A stretch of 64,000 nt of DNA from contig NC_044284.2 in NCBI RefSeq assembly GCF_004027225.2, positions 39,976,420 to 40,040,419 of the forward strand. Reading direction: 5' to 3'. The position numbers and the translations under genes are program-made. This stretch comes from Strigops habroptila (taxonomy: Eukaryota > Chordata > Aves > Psittaciformes > Psittacidae). Below, piece by piece: positions 52,446 to 64,000 of the stretch (position 1 is the stretch's first letter; each line of letters begins with the position of its first letter). The notes under the pieces are model-generated. The model worked only from the letters and a program-made list of their open reading frames with translations, had not been told where the DNA came from and searched no databases.

Positions 52446-55011
52446 CTAAAACAGAAGACCATACCACAGAGTTACCTGTATTCCCCAGGATTTTGAGGGG
52501 GCTTATTGTCAGACTTCAAAATCTAGCTGTAGAGTAGGTACTGCCACAAGCAGCTCTACTACCTCGTAAGTATGCTCACCTGTTTTCCTAACTTGACCCC
52601 TCCTTTCTGGGCATCCTAAGAGCAAATGCAAAATGATCTACAGGGAGACCCCAAAGTTAACTTTATTACACAAACTGAACAGCCTGAAGCCAGTAATTAT
52701 AGTTAGTCAAAATCCACTTGGCTCTCCTCTTGTTGCAGGGTGGGCTAGTCCTGTAACGTGGGCTGAACTTAAATATATATTCTTTATTAATTGCCTTCCT
52801 AGGTAACATGCTTGGATATATACAAGATCCCCTTTACTGACATCAAGAGTTGCAGCCAGAGAAGTCCAAGTGTCTTTCAGACACTTGTCTCCCTTAGACA
52901 CTTACTGTCTCTTCTAATCGGAAGGCTTAAGATAGGTCTTTCTACATATAACTGAAGAGCTCAACAGTTTTCAGGAAGCACCAGGTAGCAGCAGTGTCAG
53001 AACAAGCGAGCTCAGCAAGGAAATGCAGCCTAAAGGAAGTTGCTTGAGGCTGGGTATGCATCCCTAACCGCAGCATTTTTAATGCACTATTTTCCGAAGG
53101 ACAGAAGGGCTCAAAGAAGCCTGTGCTCAGCTACAGCTGGAGGTAAAAGGAAGGCCTTAAGCTGGACTACAAAAACTCCCATTATGCTGCAGGAGAAAAG
53201 CAAATGTAAGGCTATCTTCTAAAATTATGTTTGCTTTCAAAGGAAGGCAGCATCGTGACAGCAGCAATGTGACTTTCAACTACTAACAGGAAGGTCAGGA
53301 GGACTTCTTGTCTTCAGAACATATTTCAGTTATTGGCTTTGTCCAGTTGTGTATCTTACTTATGTATATAGTTCTATTATATGTGCCCCTAATACAGCCA
53401 AACATTTGCAGTATTTTATTTACCTATTTTGTTCCTAGGATTCCCGCCCCCCCCCCCCCAAAGTAGCCTCTGCTTTCAGAGAAAACTCATTACTTACTTT
53501 TTAAGTCTTTAAATTTGGACCCTAAATAACATTTTGTAGGGGAGGTAAAAGTTACTTTCCTGGAGTCTTCTAACTGCTGCTATGACTTAGTGACTTCAAA
53601 TGGTGACAAAAGCAGCTGAGGAATAGCAAAAGCAAAGCCAGCTGCAATCTTTGTTTTTGTTCTGTAAGGACATCCACACAGACTAAGACTTGCCAAGACA
53701 ACAGTAAAGTCAATACATAAAAGCAGATCCATATACTTTCTCTCTAAGGATGTTTGAGCATGTAAGGATCTCACCACAACTAGATGTGGCCAGTTCAAAT
53801 GCGTACAGGAATATTTCTGATACTTACAAATGTCTTTAATGCTTAGCAAGGAAGGCTGTGAGCAGGGCAGTGAGTACGTGCGTTTTAAGAACAGCTCTAG
53901 TGCTCAAATCTGACGCAGCTCTTACATGCTTGTAGCTCGGGCAAGAAGTAAAATTAAATACTTCTAATTGAACAAATTGGTGCTTTTGACTGGATCACGC
54001 TTCCAGGTTTTTAAAGAAGAAAAAAAAAATCTAACATTTGGGAAGCTCTGCAAGTAACCGTATAATATCCCATATTAGCAGAAATTATGAAAATAGCTTT
54101 CTGAATGTTTGATAGTGGAGCTGGGGGGGGGCAGAACCAAACATGCTTCATCATATGTAGAATTCCATATACTGCTTACAGGAGAAACACTGGTTTAAAA
54201 AAAAAAAAAAAAACAAAAAAACACCAAACCTAAACCCACAACCCAACACACACAACCTCTAGACAGGTAAATACCCTGTTGTAAACACCCCCAAAAGGCT
54301 CTGCAGACGCCTTGGAGCTAGCGGTAACTATGCAATACGACATGATTCTGGGCCAGTGACTTTGGGAACCACAAACGTCCGTGACCTGGCACGGCCACTC
54401 GGGTTTGTAACGCGGCCGCCGCAGCAAGGGCCTGGGGGGCTGCCCGGTACCTGCAGCTCCTTGGGGAGGATGGTGTTCTTCCGGATGGCGTTGATCCGCA
54501 GCCTCTGGTCCGCGTACTCGTACGCCAGCTTCCTCCTCTTGACGTCCCGCAGCATCCTCCAGTCCACGTAGTAGCTCCGCACTTGGCTTGTGCGGGGCGA
54601 GGGGAGAACCTAATTTAAAGGACGAAGCTTGTAATAACACCCACTTGCCGCACATACAGTTTGCCCCATCCAACTATGAATTATTTCTGCCTCTTTGTCA
54701 GACTTCTTCAAGTTATTTCCTTGCTCCTGCCCCATAAGTGTAACGCGTGACCCCGCTCAGCTCACGGAAGCCAGCACAGAATTCACGATACCGGGGACAT
54801 GAATAACCCGCAGCTGCACCCTCACCCGCGCTGTTCCCGCCGCCGCCGCCGCCGCCGGCGGTCTAACAAGCCCCGCAGCCCCTCGCCGTCCCCGCCCGCT
54901 CCCCGGCGCCTCGTCCGGGCGGGCCGCGGCCGCGAAGGGGAACGGGGGGGAGGGACCCACACTGACCTGCCGAGCGGCCCGCAGCGCCCACCACAGCGCG
55001 GACGCCGCCAT
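52263..55011 (-). CDS. MRPS14: Mitochondrial ribosomal protein S14 (uS14m)
   Basis: Three minus-strand exons (54967-55011, 54451-54609, 52263-52445) join in phase 0 to 128 residues plus TAG, exactly the human length. MRPS14 is a component of the small (28S) mitoribosomal subunit, the uS14 family protein near the head and decoding region. It is nuclear-encoded and imported to the matrix. Residues 1 to about 24 are Ala/Arg-rich and almost without acidic residues ([15 protein letters not shown]), as expected for a targeting sequence. The core [55 protein letters not shown] and [13 protein letters not shown] is characteristic. The family tail SGIQRA precedes the terminal MW (TW in human). An in-frame ATG ten codons upstream has poor context, so the start at 55011 is preferred. 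The gene converges on CACYBP. Confidence 0.96.
52446..54450 (-). other. MRPS14: MRPS14 intron 2 (2.0 kb)
   Basis: Contains a C-rich tract at 53443-53459 and an A17 tract at about 54197-54213, near the exon 2 side. No repeat family or RNA gene recognised. Confidence 0.8.
54451..54609 (-). CDS. MRPS14: MRPS14 exon 2 (residues 16-68)
   Basis: Minus-strand acceptor TTTAAATTAG precedes 54609; donor GTACCG follows 54451. The 53 codons run from VLPSPRTSQ to ILPKELQ. The pyrimidine tract is weak (TCCTTTAAATTAG), but frame and family match are clear. Confidence 0.95.
54838..54857. repeat. (CGC)n trinucleotide repeat in MRPS14 intron 1
   Basis: About six CGC units within the CpG island, roughly 110 bases inside intron 1 from the exon 1 donor. 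Confidence 0.85.
54967..55011 (-). CDS. MRPS14: MRPS14 exon 1 (residues 1-15)
   Basis: ATG at 55011-55009 (minus) in the context aagATGG. It ends at ...AARQ with donor GTCAGT directly after CAG at 54967. It encodes the start of the mitochondrial targeting sequence. Confidence 0.93.
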
Positions 55012-55149
55012 CTTCTTGGAGCGCAGCTCCAGGCCGTGCATGCGCCGAGAACCTGAGTGGGGGCTGCCGGTGCGCGGTCCCGGGCTCTCGGCGCGCCCCC
55101 TGCGGGCGGGCGGCGGTGCCCGCCCCGCCGGGCAGGACCTTGGTGTCCG

Positions 55150-58100
55150 CGCCAGGCCTTGTGCAGTGACTCTGTATTTCCAGTGCCTTTGCGGGTGGAA
55201 AAAAGAACAGGGAGAACCCAAACCGCTCTAGAGGGCTGTGCTGCATATCCCAGTGCTGATGCCAAGCCTCGCTGGCACCACCCGTCATTACAGGGAGCTG
55301 GCAACTTCCACTGAAACCTCAGGATCCGACTGTGGGAGGACCACAAGGATCCCAGGTTGGAGAGGAAAGTCAGTAAAAACGACAGGAAAGGAGTCCCACC
55401 AGGAAAATGTGATGCAGAGGCATCGCACCGCATTTTGGGGTCCCTGCCCAGGAAAGCACATTTATCCTGTGCGCCTGTCTTGCTGTGTATGAGGTTATCT
55501 GCCAGCTGTCTTCTTAAATGTGGTTTTAGTTTTGTTTCTTGAGAGTTTCTTTGCTTATCAGCTAGGACTGTTCCTAAATTTATATCAGCATTCTGCATTT
55601 TTTTCAACTCATGAATTTTGGGTAAGTTTCAGCATTTTACAAACAACATGGAATAATCGTAATGCTGAACAGTGAAAACTGTGGAAAATTCTTCTCTTCT
55701 TCTCAGCTGCCTCGTTTTACCAACTAGGACTCCACTTGGGCAGTGTTCAAAATAAGTCTATGTCCTGATTTCAGGGAGAACAGCCATTAAGTTTTATATG
55801 TTGAATGAATAATTTTGATTACATTTTCTGTTCATGTCACCTTGTTACCTACATCTAAAAAGCCCCACGAGAAGCTGGATTTTCTCTCAGTTTCTCATGC
55901 TGCTTGTTGTCTGTGTGCCTGGCATTTTACTTCAATGCCTGGTATATTACACTGGTTCTGAGGAATACAGGTGTAATCTGGAAGAAGGGGCAGATTGGCA
56001 GGCTAATGCAGTCAAATTTTATTATCCATGCCGGAGTCAGCAGCAACAGGTTCCACAACAGCTTACCCGCACCGGCTGATGGGGCAGGTGATGGTGATCA
56101 GTGCAAAGAAGCCATTTTTGGTGCTCATGAAGTGGTTAATTCTCCACAGCCTTTTCAGTTTCTGGCTGCCTTGCCAACCCAGGTGGTAGCTGCCCTGATG
56201 GTTTTTGTCCTGGTGTTCAGCCTGGATGTGCCAGGCTGAAACCACTAATATCTGTTACAACAGAGCATTGAACACGCATAGAGGGATAGCTATGTTCAGT
56301 TTTCTGTGCTTTAGATGGGTGTCATGAGCCCTTGAGCGGCGAGATGCTTGTCACTGGCCTTGTTTCTTGTCTCTCTGTGCTCCCTTCATACTCTGAGAAG
56401 GTGGAAGACTGTTCTTAGACTTGCATGAGAGAAACTGCAGCAAGAGAAAGGTCTCAGCTGGTAGGCTGCAACCCTTCTGTGAGCATCCAGTTCAAAACTC
56501 AGGCTGTTCGTGGCCATGCTTCCTGGTGATGTTGTGTGTTGATGCATGACTGGCTTGGAAGGTTTCTGGTGTTTGCAGGGAGAGAATTTCAAACTTTGTC
56601 CCCTGATGTTATGATCTATAACTTGCTATTTTTTCAGCTTTCCAGCAATCTGTAGAATATTAGCAGGGCAAATAAAGCAGGGAGCTGGATACGATCAAAG
56701 TTGATTTGGATGTTAGAGTGTGCATTTTTTTCCTACAATATTTTGTTCCACTTCCCCTTGGTCTCTCTGTGTTTGTTAGGTGGTCCAGCTGAGTGAGGAA
56801 CTAGTGAGTATGGGAAGAACTACTTCTTCAGCCAGGGCTGAATCTCTGCCTTGCTCAACAGTATCACCTGTGTCACCAGCACTTTCCCAGCTGTGGAGGT
56901 GAGACCAGCTGTGTTGTATTCCAGCACTATCTTTCCCTTTCTGTAATAGGGTTGCCTAGGACAGAGCGTTTGGTACCTACAGCTTTACAAAATGCAAACT
57001 AAGTGAGAAAGCTTGGAGCCCCAGTGTGAGTTAGTGGTGTTTGCTGTGTTTAGCGCTGCAAGTACGCTCTATTCAACTTCATTCCCCTGTTGCAGTGACT
57101 GAGATTGGCAAGGGCTAATGAGGCATGCTGATAGCTCTTAGGCTGCTGCCGTCTTCAGCTCCCTCAGCACAGCTGAGGTTGTGGTAAAGCAAAGCAAATG
57201 GCCAGAATCTGAGAGAGCTCGTTAGCTAGAAACTGAGCTCAATAATGCATATGGTTGAAATACTCATGTAGGTACTTTAACAATGCCTACAACATGTAAT
57301 TTGCTTTATTTTAACTTCTCAAGGTTGGTTTGGTTTTGGGTTTGTTGGTTTTGTTTCTTTGTTTTTTTGGGGTTTTTTTTTAAAGTATTGTGCTGAGTAA
57401 GCGCAGCGTTGTGTTTACTGCTCGTTTTTAAGGTGTTTTATTTTAACTTTCTGTGTTACTTCAACTGAATTTCACATCATTAGTACTACAAATGTGCTTA
57501 TCAATACAGGGACCGCAGTGATAATTCTGGGATGTTTGCAGCCAGATTTACAGGGCTGGAAAGGCTTTCTGGCTTTTAAGTAGAAGCAGAGCATAAACCA
57601 AATAGGAGATGATTCTTCCTGCTAGTGTGAAAGACTGATACTGACTAGGGGAATTGCTCCTAAACCCAGCATGCTCCTTAGGTGGTTTGTGGGAGGGAAA
57701 CACCCCAAGGCCTCTATTGGTTCCTTTTGTCTGGTCAGTGGGGACTTAAATTCACTGCAGGGACTGCTGCTGGTTTCCAGCTGGACTGGGAAGAGGAAAG
57801 GATTTGGTGACCTTCCAGCTTGCTCAAATTACCTTTGCAAGTGGTGGCTGCATCAGAAGGGCTCTGAACCAGACAGATGAAAGTACTTGAAAGGTAAGAG
57901 AAAAGTATTTTTATTTCCTTTGAGATTCCTGTTGTTTGTTCTGAATGAAAAACCCAGCTAATTTTCTCTGACTTCCTATAGCAGATACCCTCCAATGCTT
58001 TGAAAGCCTTACACAAACATCAATAATCCTGTATTATGGGCACATATTATTATTATTGCAAAATGTATGGTAGTATTTAATGTCACTCCATGTCAAAGGG

Positions 58101-61100
58101 CTTAAGTTCTCCAACCTCATATCTGCTAAAGTAAATCGGAGTTTTGCCTTTGGCTTTAATGGAGCTAGGGTTTAACCTAGAATTATTGTAGAACGCTTGT
58201 CCCAGTACTTTCCATTTTAGGCTCTGATTTCTGTGTGACAGTAGTTGTTTTAAAAGCCCTTTTTTATGAGATTATACTGGAATTTGATCACACATAATTG
58301 TTACAAACACTCTCAGTAATTGATATTTTTTTTTTATCCAAAAGCTCTTCCTATTCCTTCTAGTATACCTTTTCACAGGCTCGGTGGAAGACAGTAGAAG
58401 TTCTTTACCACATAAAATGAAACATCACTATTTACACAGTATAAGTACTTTCTTGATTATACTATTTATAATAAAAATTCATTCATTGGATAAGTAAAAT
58501 TGACCAAATACAGGAGTTACAAAATTTTTGAGCTGTTCAGGCAACAGAACAAAGATTTGTTTCAGGAAACACGAAGTAACTTAAAGTGGAAGCTAATGAT
58601 TTAGCTACGTCATTTTTTACGAAATGCATATATATATACTAACAAGCAAATGTGTAAATACTGTTAAGTCTCTCTGCACTTTCTAATGAGTACGCAGGAT
58701 TTTGGAAGCAGCCTCATTCATGTATGACCAGTTAATACATCTTGCTTATCAGACACTGTAGAAGAATTTGCGTGAAAGAAAAGGTAAACATACGGATAAA
58801 TCTAGAAGCGCAGCATCTACCTGGCTGACTATACTTCTATTTTCCTATTAATTATTTCAAATAGGTAACGTTCATTCAGTCTGGAATTAAAAAAAGGTAG
58901 ATACTTGTAAAAGAAACAACCTTGCTAAATTAACGGTTGCATTTTTTTTCTTGGCAGTCATTGGTTGCCTTAATTGCAGCCATTAACTCTGTGAAGATTA
59001 CATAATATTGAAAACAGAGTGCTGGCTGGCTTACTACGGCAGTTGAACTGAATTACTTCTACAACCAATACCAGAAGAAAGGAAACCTGATGCAGAGCTT
59101 TCTAAAGCATATGAGGTTTGGAACAGTAAAATATTTTCACCACAGAAAATAAAGACAAATAATCCTATTGGTTAAACTAAATAATACTTATGGAAAATCT
59201 GTAAAATTAATAGCTTGTCTCAGCTGAATGCTTCACTGAGAAAAATATGTAAAGTAGAAGGAAAATGGGCTAGACTTCTTAGCCCATTATTAGTAGTAGT
59301 AGTAGTTAGTGAACAGCAGTATCATCATTTTGTGCACGTTCTGACCCTCCCTTCATTTTTATCAGACTGCAAAGAAAAAAATAGTAGCCCCCAATGAATG
59401 AGTTCTGCTCTTTAGTGTTACTGACTTGTCATTCTTTATTGCTAAAAGTGTTTGCAAGATGTAAGGATCATGACTGTATTCTAACTCACTCAGAGATGAG
59501 CTGGTTTATCAACTTCTGTGCTGCTACATCTGCTTCTGTATCCATGAACACAGCTTTGCCATGTGCCTCTGCAGGTGCATTTGCTTCTTCACAGGCTGCT
59601 GCTGCACACTCCCCTGCTCCCACGTTGTCATTTCCATGCTTTAAACAGTATGGCATTCTACAGTCGACATCTATTTGACAGCAGAGCATATGAGGAATAT
59701 CAATCACTGGTAATGCTTGTGTCTCCTGAGCTTAAATGCTGCCTTCCTAGTGTTGGTCAGACAGGTCTGTTGCTGCTTTTCTTGAGAGTTACTGAAGAAA
59801 GTGATGGCTGTTTGGGCATCGGCAGCACTTCTGTGAACTTGCTGAAGACTTTGACATGTCTTCTAATACTTGTTGTTCCTTTTGTGTTCTTCAAGAAACC
59901 TCGCCTCGTTAAACGTGCCAATTTTCTAACTTGGCAATTAGGAAACTGTCAGCTCTCATGTCTCTTCAACAATTTGGCGGTTTCTGTTCTAGCCATAGTG
60001 TGCAAAAAACTGTGCTCAAAAAAATCGCACATTGTATTCTCTCTTAGTACATAGAAAGCTCAAGTCTCACCCCATCGCTTCTTTCATTGCGCATCCTTTT
60101 TTCCAGGTTGTTTTTCTACAACTTCAATGTGTGTTGCTTCTAATGTTGTGTTGTATAACTCTTGCTGCTTGGATATGTACATAGTCTACTCTGCCCCATT
60201 TCTCAATCTCTGATCTTATAATTCTCTCTCTCTTCCTTTTCTGCAACCCTGGAGCTGTTCCAGACCTGCATTTCCATCTTCCTGTAACTACAAGTTTCCC
60301 TTTCTCTCCTCAATCCCACCTCATCTTGCCTGGGAGGCACCCTGCAGAGTATCTACATCCATGCCTTCATCAGCTCTTGCCTTGATTGAAGCAGCTTCCA
60401 GACACACATCTCCTAAGGCAGACTGGGTGCTAGCAGAAGATAATACTGCAAGGCCTATACCCCAGACCTTCAAGCACTGACCTGTAGGATGGAAAAAGAC
60501 TTGGGCTTAGATCACTGGAGTCTTTCATATGAATACAGCAGGTTCTCTCCAGCTTTGATCACCCCATGCTTTCCTCTGCAAAGGTTGGAAAGATGTGAGC
60601 AGGGCTTCTTCCATCCCCTTCCTTAGGAGAATATTCTGTGCTTAGTAGATCTGGCTGCTTGGCATTCTTTCCCAGATTAGTCCTTTCCCTAATCTGCTAT
60701 TATTGCCAGTTATACATATGACATGATACACTCCATGAAGAATCAGTTAATCCCACCCTTTTTAACAGCAGAGGAAAATCTCTTTATTACATGACGAGGA
60801 AGCCAAAAAAGCTGTCCTCTTTCATTACGCTTAACAGAAATGCTTATGTTCAGGGGTTTTTCCTCCTGAATGATCTCTAAGTCCAGGAAAATCTGAGATC
60901 AATTTGTGGTTCCCATGAAGCCCTAATTAGCAATGACATCATGTTACAACCCAGAATGCTCTTCAGCACTTGATGCTGAGCGAAGGGACTTTGTGCATGT
61001 GTCTGTCTGGGGTGGTAGGAGTGGTCTTGGGGGAGTCATATCCAGGGATTTGGAAATAAATCCCACAACACAAAGCTTTTGGGGTTTCCTGCAACGGACT

Positions 61101-62691
61101 GGTGAGGATCTGTAGAATTTAGACATTATATTTGTTCACAGCTTTGAAGCAATCTCTTACATCTTCATTTGTTTCAGAAGTCTACACAGCAGAAAAAGAA
61201 AGATATAATTAGTTTCTGTGGCTCTTTGAGGGAGAGGTGTCTTGGGAAACAGAATAGCAGCTGGGTCAGGGTGGAAAAATGCATCTTTGGTTACAAACAG
61301 GTATCTGCAAATCCTCAAGAGACAGAGATAGGGAAGAAGCCCTGCCTCTGCAAAGCAGCATACTTCCTCCCCCTCCATTTCTTTTACTATTAGTTAAAGG
61401 TAGCTAAGTGCTGAATGGAGGGGGAAAAACCCAACCAAACTGCTATTTGGGAATAAGCAGCAGAAATAATTCCCTTACATAAATAAAACAAGATAAAGAA
61501 TTGTAAACTGAATCTTGAAATCTATACGCTATTTTGTTGATTTCGGTGATGATTTTGCTTAAAGAGAGATGCATCAGAGTGGCTTGCAATACAGGTATAA
61601 GCAGGTATAATCTGTATTTCCAATGGTGGTTTTAGCAACCAAAGCCTCATGTTTCTGAGCATAAAGGGCACCTTCCTGTAGGGCACGAATGTAATGCTAG
61701 GGATATTTCCAAAGTTTTGGCAGACATTTAGAAGATACAGGGATGTTTCACAAAACCAGTTAATTTTCATTATAGCTCAGGATGACTTTCAGGAATCTGA
61801 TGATAATGGAAATAGCAGAGGAGCTGAAAACTTAGTATGATTCTTTAGGAATGGAGTCCTCCTACTTTAGAGAGTATTATCTGGGGCAGCACTATTATCT
61901 GAGTTCAGATGTGCTGTTACTATGGATACCTACTGGCCAAATGCTTTCTAGTTATCACATTACCTAATTTAGCACTTAAATAATGATTTTTCTTCTTCTT
62001 GTGCAATGAATAACATGACTTAGTTAGTCACATATGGTGGCATTTTGTATTTGCATCTTGTGATATGAAATTCTAAGTATTTAAACAAGTATGTATCACC
62101 TCCTGTGCAGATTGACATCTACCATTAATGCCAAAATTCAGCTTGTAACATTGAATAAGCCAACTGATAAATTTAGGTTTCTAATTTTATATTTTATCCT
62201 TCTACCCATGTTTGTTCAGTTTCCTTCTTCCTTCCTGTTATTCTTGCCTATAAGGTGTTAATTTCTTAAGTTCAAAAATCTAGCTTGGTTGACAAAAGTT
62301 TTGTTTCTGTTAAAGACTGTATCTAAAGACTTTACGCTTAAATGTTTGGACTTCAGTTTTGACCTCTAAATGTCAATGCAGTTAAACATTAATATTTATT
62401 TTTAAGGCTTAGTTTTGAGACTTAATCAGCCTGGAAACATGCTCTTCCTATGTATTTATTTATGCAGGGTAGGAAAGGAGTATTTTCGAAATAGAAGTAC
62501 AGGAAAACACGGGTTTGCAACATCTTCTCACTCCATGTGTTAACAGATTTGCTCTGGTAGCTTCTAAATCAACTTTGCCAAAGCTGAGATAACAAATCAG
62601 ATAACTGCGTCAAAGCAAAATAAACTTGAGATCCCTCAAGTGAATCCAGTGTTCAGGCACACAAAATGCCAATGCATTGGTTTCAAATGGA

Positions 62692-62727
<36 letters not shown>

Positions 62728-62784
62728 CTCCCCAGTTCAGGTAACGGTGCAGGCTAAGGGTAGTATTAGAAGAGCATGGGTTTA
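55150..62784. other. Intergenic region upstream of MRPS14
   Basis: About 7.6 kb, AT-rich. Open frames here lack family similarity, splice context and codon bias. In human the next gene is TNN, and no EGF or fibronectin type III coding sequence is seen here. A T28 tract lies at 62695-62722. Confidence 0.6.
62695..62722. repeat. Homopolymer T28
   Basis: Twenty-eight T on the + strand, about 60 bases from the CR1 3' end at 62785. CR1 does not normally end in poly(A), so the tract is probably unrelated to it. Confidence 0.9.
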
Positions 62785-62887
62785 ATCATAGAATAGTTAG
62801 GGTTAGAAAGGACCTTAAGATCATCTATTTCCAGCCTCCCTGCCCATGTCTAAACTATGTCACCCAAGACTCTGTCCAACCTGGCCC
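62785..62887 (-). repeat. CR1 LINE 3' end, diverged
   Basis: Antisense CR1 terminus: atcatagaatagttag, then 'aaaggaccttaagatcatct', then 'gactctgtccaacctggccc'. It abuts in the same orientation a segment from far upstream in the same kind of element (62888 on), so the pair looks like one CR1 copy with a large internal deletion, or two insertions side by side. Confidence 0.88.
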
Positions 62888-63040
62888 AGATTTAATTCTA
62901 ACTGGGCTTCAGCTTTCCTGACCTGGTCCCTAGCTTCCTGGACAACATCCCTGTATTCTTTCCATGCCGCCTGTCCTCACTTCTGCCTTTTATAAGCCTC
63001 TTTTTTCCCCTCTTAAGTTTCCACAGCAGCTCCTTATCCA

Positions 63041-63082
63041 TCCATGGAAGTTTCCTGGCCCTCCATGGAAGTTTCCTGGCCC
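63041..63082. repeat. Perfect 21-bp tandem duplication within the CR1 fragment
   Basis: Two adjacent identical 21-base units (63041-63061 and 63062-63082, starting tccatggaag). The length is a multiple of three, and it falls in the linker region after the endonuclease. Confidence 0.9.
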
Positions 63083-63202
63083 TCCTGCTGCACTTTCTTT
63101 CTAGTCAGGATGCAACACTCCTGAGCTTGTAGCAGGTGAACCTTGAATATCAACCAGCAGTCTTGGGCCCCCCTGCGCTCTAGGGCTTCACCCCATGGAA
63201 CC

Positions 63203-64000
63203 TTACTGAGCAGGTTCCTGAAGAGGCCAAAGTGCTCTCTTGAAGTCCAGGGCAGTGAGCTTGCTGCACGCTCTTCTCACTGTCCTGAGGATCTCGAACT
63301 CAACCACCTCGTGATCGCTACAGCCAAGGCTGCCCTGGAGCATCACATTCCTCACCAGCCCCTCCCTGTTGGTGAGCATGAGGTCAAGCATGGCACCTCT
63401 CCTTGTTGGCTCCTCTATTACTTGAAAGAGGAAGTTGTCTTCCACGCAATTGAGGAACCTCCTGGATTGCTTCTGCCGGGCTGTACCGTCCCTCCAACAT
63501 ATATCAGGATGGTTGAAGTCCCCCTTGAGGACAAGGTCCTGCGAGCGTGAGGCTGCTCCTATCTGTCTATACAGCGCTTCATCCACAGAGTCCTCCTGAT
63601 CAGGTGGTCTGTAACAGATCCCCACAGTAATGTCCCCCATTGCTGTTCTCCCTTTGACCCTGACCCACAAACTCTCTGTTGACTCATCACCCGTCCCTAG
63701 ACAGAGTTCCATACTCTCCGGCCTATCACTGACATAAATAGCCACTCCCCCTCCTGCCTGGCCTGTCTTTCCTAAAGAGCCTATAGGCTCAACACTCCAG
63801 CCATAGGAGCCATCCCACCATGTTTCTGTGATGCCAATGATATTATATCCCCATAGACACACATGTATCTCTAATTCCTCATTTGTTCCCCATACTATGG
63901 GCATTTGTATAGAAGCATCTGAGCTGAGCTTCAAATAAAGCTGACTCATCAGCTGGAGCAGCTGAAATAGCTCTGCATGGCTCCAAGCATTTATTACAGG
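63203..64000 (-). pseudogene. Open but truncated CR1 endonuclease reading frame
   Basis: About 265 codons without a stop, running off the right edge of the window. The first in-window Met is at 63949, but codons before it are also open and read like CR1 (ELFQLLQLM, LKLSSD), so the real start lies further upstream. The frame stops where the domain ends (TALDFKRALWPLQEPAQ), followed by frameshifted remains, so no complete ORF2 product can be made from this copy. Confidence 0.8.

Larger units (their letters stand above)
54370..55150. promoter_or_regulatory. MRPS14: CpG-island promoter of MRPS14
   Basis: GC-rich, CpG-dense block covering exons 1 and 2 and the upstream flank, with no TATA box. 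The start codon is embedded in AAGATGGCGGC (minus strand, 55014-55004), a YY1-type motif common at the 5' ends of translation and mitochondrial genes. Confidence 0.75.
62888..64000 (-). mobile_element. CR1 LINE ORF2 fragment: endonuclease domain and linker, partial
   Basis: The minus strand encodes the apurinic-type endonuclease domain of CR1 ORF2, which nicks target DNA for target-primed reverse transcription. The frame is open from the window edge to a stop at 63203. Recognised motifs are GITETWWD (catalytic Glu), YRPP, GDFNHPDI and SDHE. Beyond the stop, the linker toward the reverse transcriptase can be followed in other frames to about 62890 (WMDKELL-like, then a basic stretch), with stops and shifts. 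The reverse transcriptase itself is absent. The upstream part of the element lies outside the window. It is a non-LTR retroelement, not viral. Confidence 0.9.

Noticed and set aside
54822-55607. Long minus-strand open frame (261 codons) over the MRPS14 promoter
   Set aside because: It overlaps MRPS14 exon 1 in another frame and owes its length to CpG-island composition. No family similarity, and low-complexity Arg/Ala/Pro runs.
55834-56245. Overlapping open frames upstream of MRPS14, considered as a possible divergent gene
   Set aside because: Short, hydrophobic by chance, mutually inconsistent frames, and no protein similarity recognised.
59563-60054. 163-codon plus-strand open frame in the intergenic region
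   Set aside because: Leu/Cys-rich with no family I recognise, no splice or promoter context, and ordinary AT-rich flanks. Most likely chance; cross-species conservation would be needed to revive it.
55150-62784. First exons of tenascin-N, the next gene in mammals
   Set aside because: No signal peptide, EGF-type cysteine pattern or fibronectin type III sequence found; the gene probably starts beyond the window.
63143-63550. 135-codon plus-strand open frame at the right end
   Set aside because: Antisense of the CR1 endonuclease coding region.

Overview
This window is vertebrate nuclear DNA, almost certainly from a bird. Genes are split into short exons by AT-rich introns, promoters are CpG-rich, and the interspersed repeats are CR1 LINEs ending in the avian ATTCTATGA-type 3' tail. 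I see no bacterial, phage, plasmid or CRISPR content. The species cannot be told from the sequence.

The gene order is RABGAP1L (+), CACYBP (+), MRPS14 (-), the order known from human 1q25. (1) 1-7130 holds no recognisable exon and is probably an intron of full-length RABGAP1L. (2) 7260-36469 carries the last part of RABGAP1L. It has an alternative first exon at 7260-7370 and seven shared coiled-coil exons, together encoding a 309-residue form without the TBC (Rab-GAP) domain. The 3'UTR runs to about 37930. (3) 37930-44600 is intergenic. (4) 45018-50543 is complete CACYBP (six exons, 221 residues) with a CpG-island promoter. (5) 52263-55011 is complete MRPS14 on the minus strand (three exons, 128 residues), converging on CACYBP, with its own CpG-island promoter. 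(6) 55050-62780 is intergenic with nothing recognisable. (7) 62785-64000 is a CR1 LINE on the minus strand, with an open endonuclease-domain frame running off the window edge.

The three genes do unrelated jobs: Rab regulation/trafficking, a Siah/S100/Hsp90-linked ubiquitin adaptor, and a mitoribosomal small-subunit protein. They share a conserved neighbourhood, not a pathway. All exon edges were placed by hand from the reading frame, GT/AG sites and family similarity recalled from knowledge; nothing was aligned by computer.

I found no undescribed multi-gene system. The best leads concern repeats acting on RABGAP1L splicing. A CR1 copy ends 22 bases before the acceptor of one exon. Two nearly identical CR1 copies in opposite orientation bracket two exons, the arrangement expected to favour back-splicing. 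A heat-shock-element-like site in the CACYBP promoter is a third testable lead.
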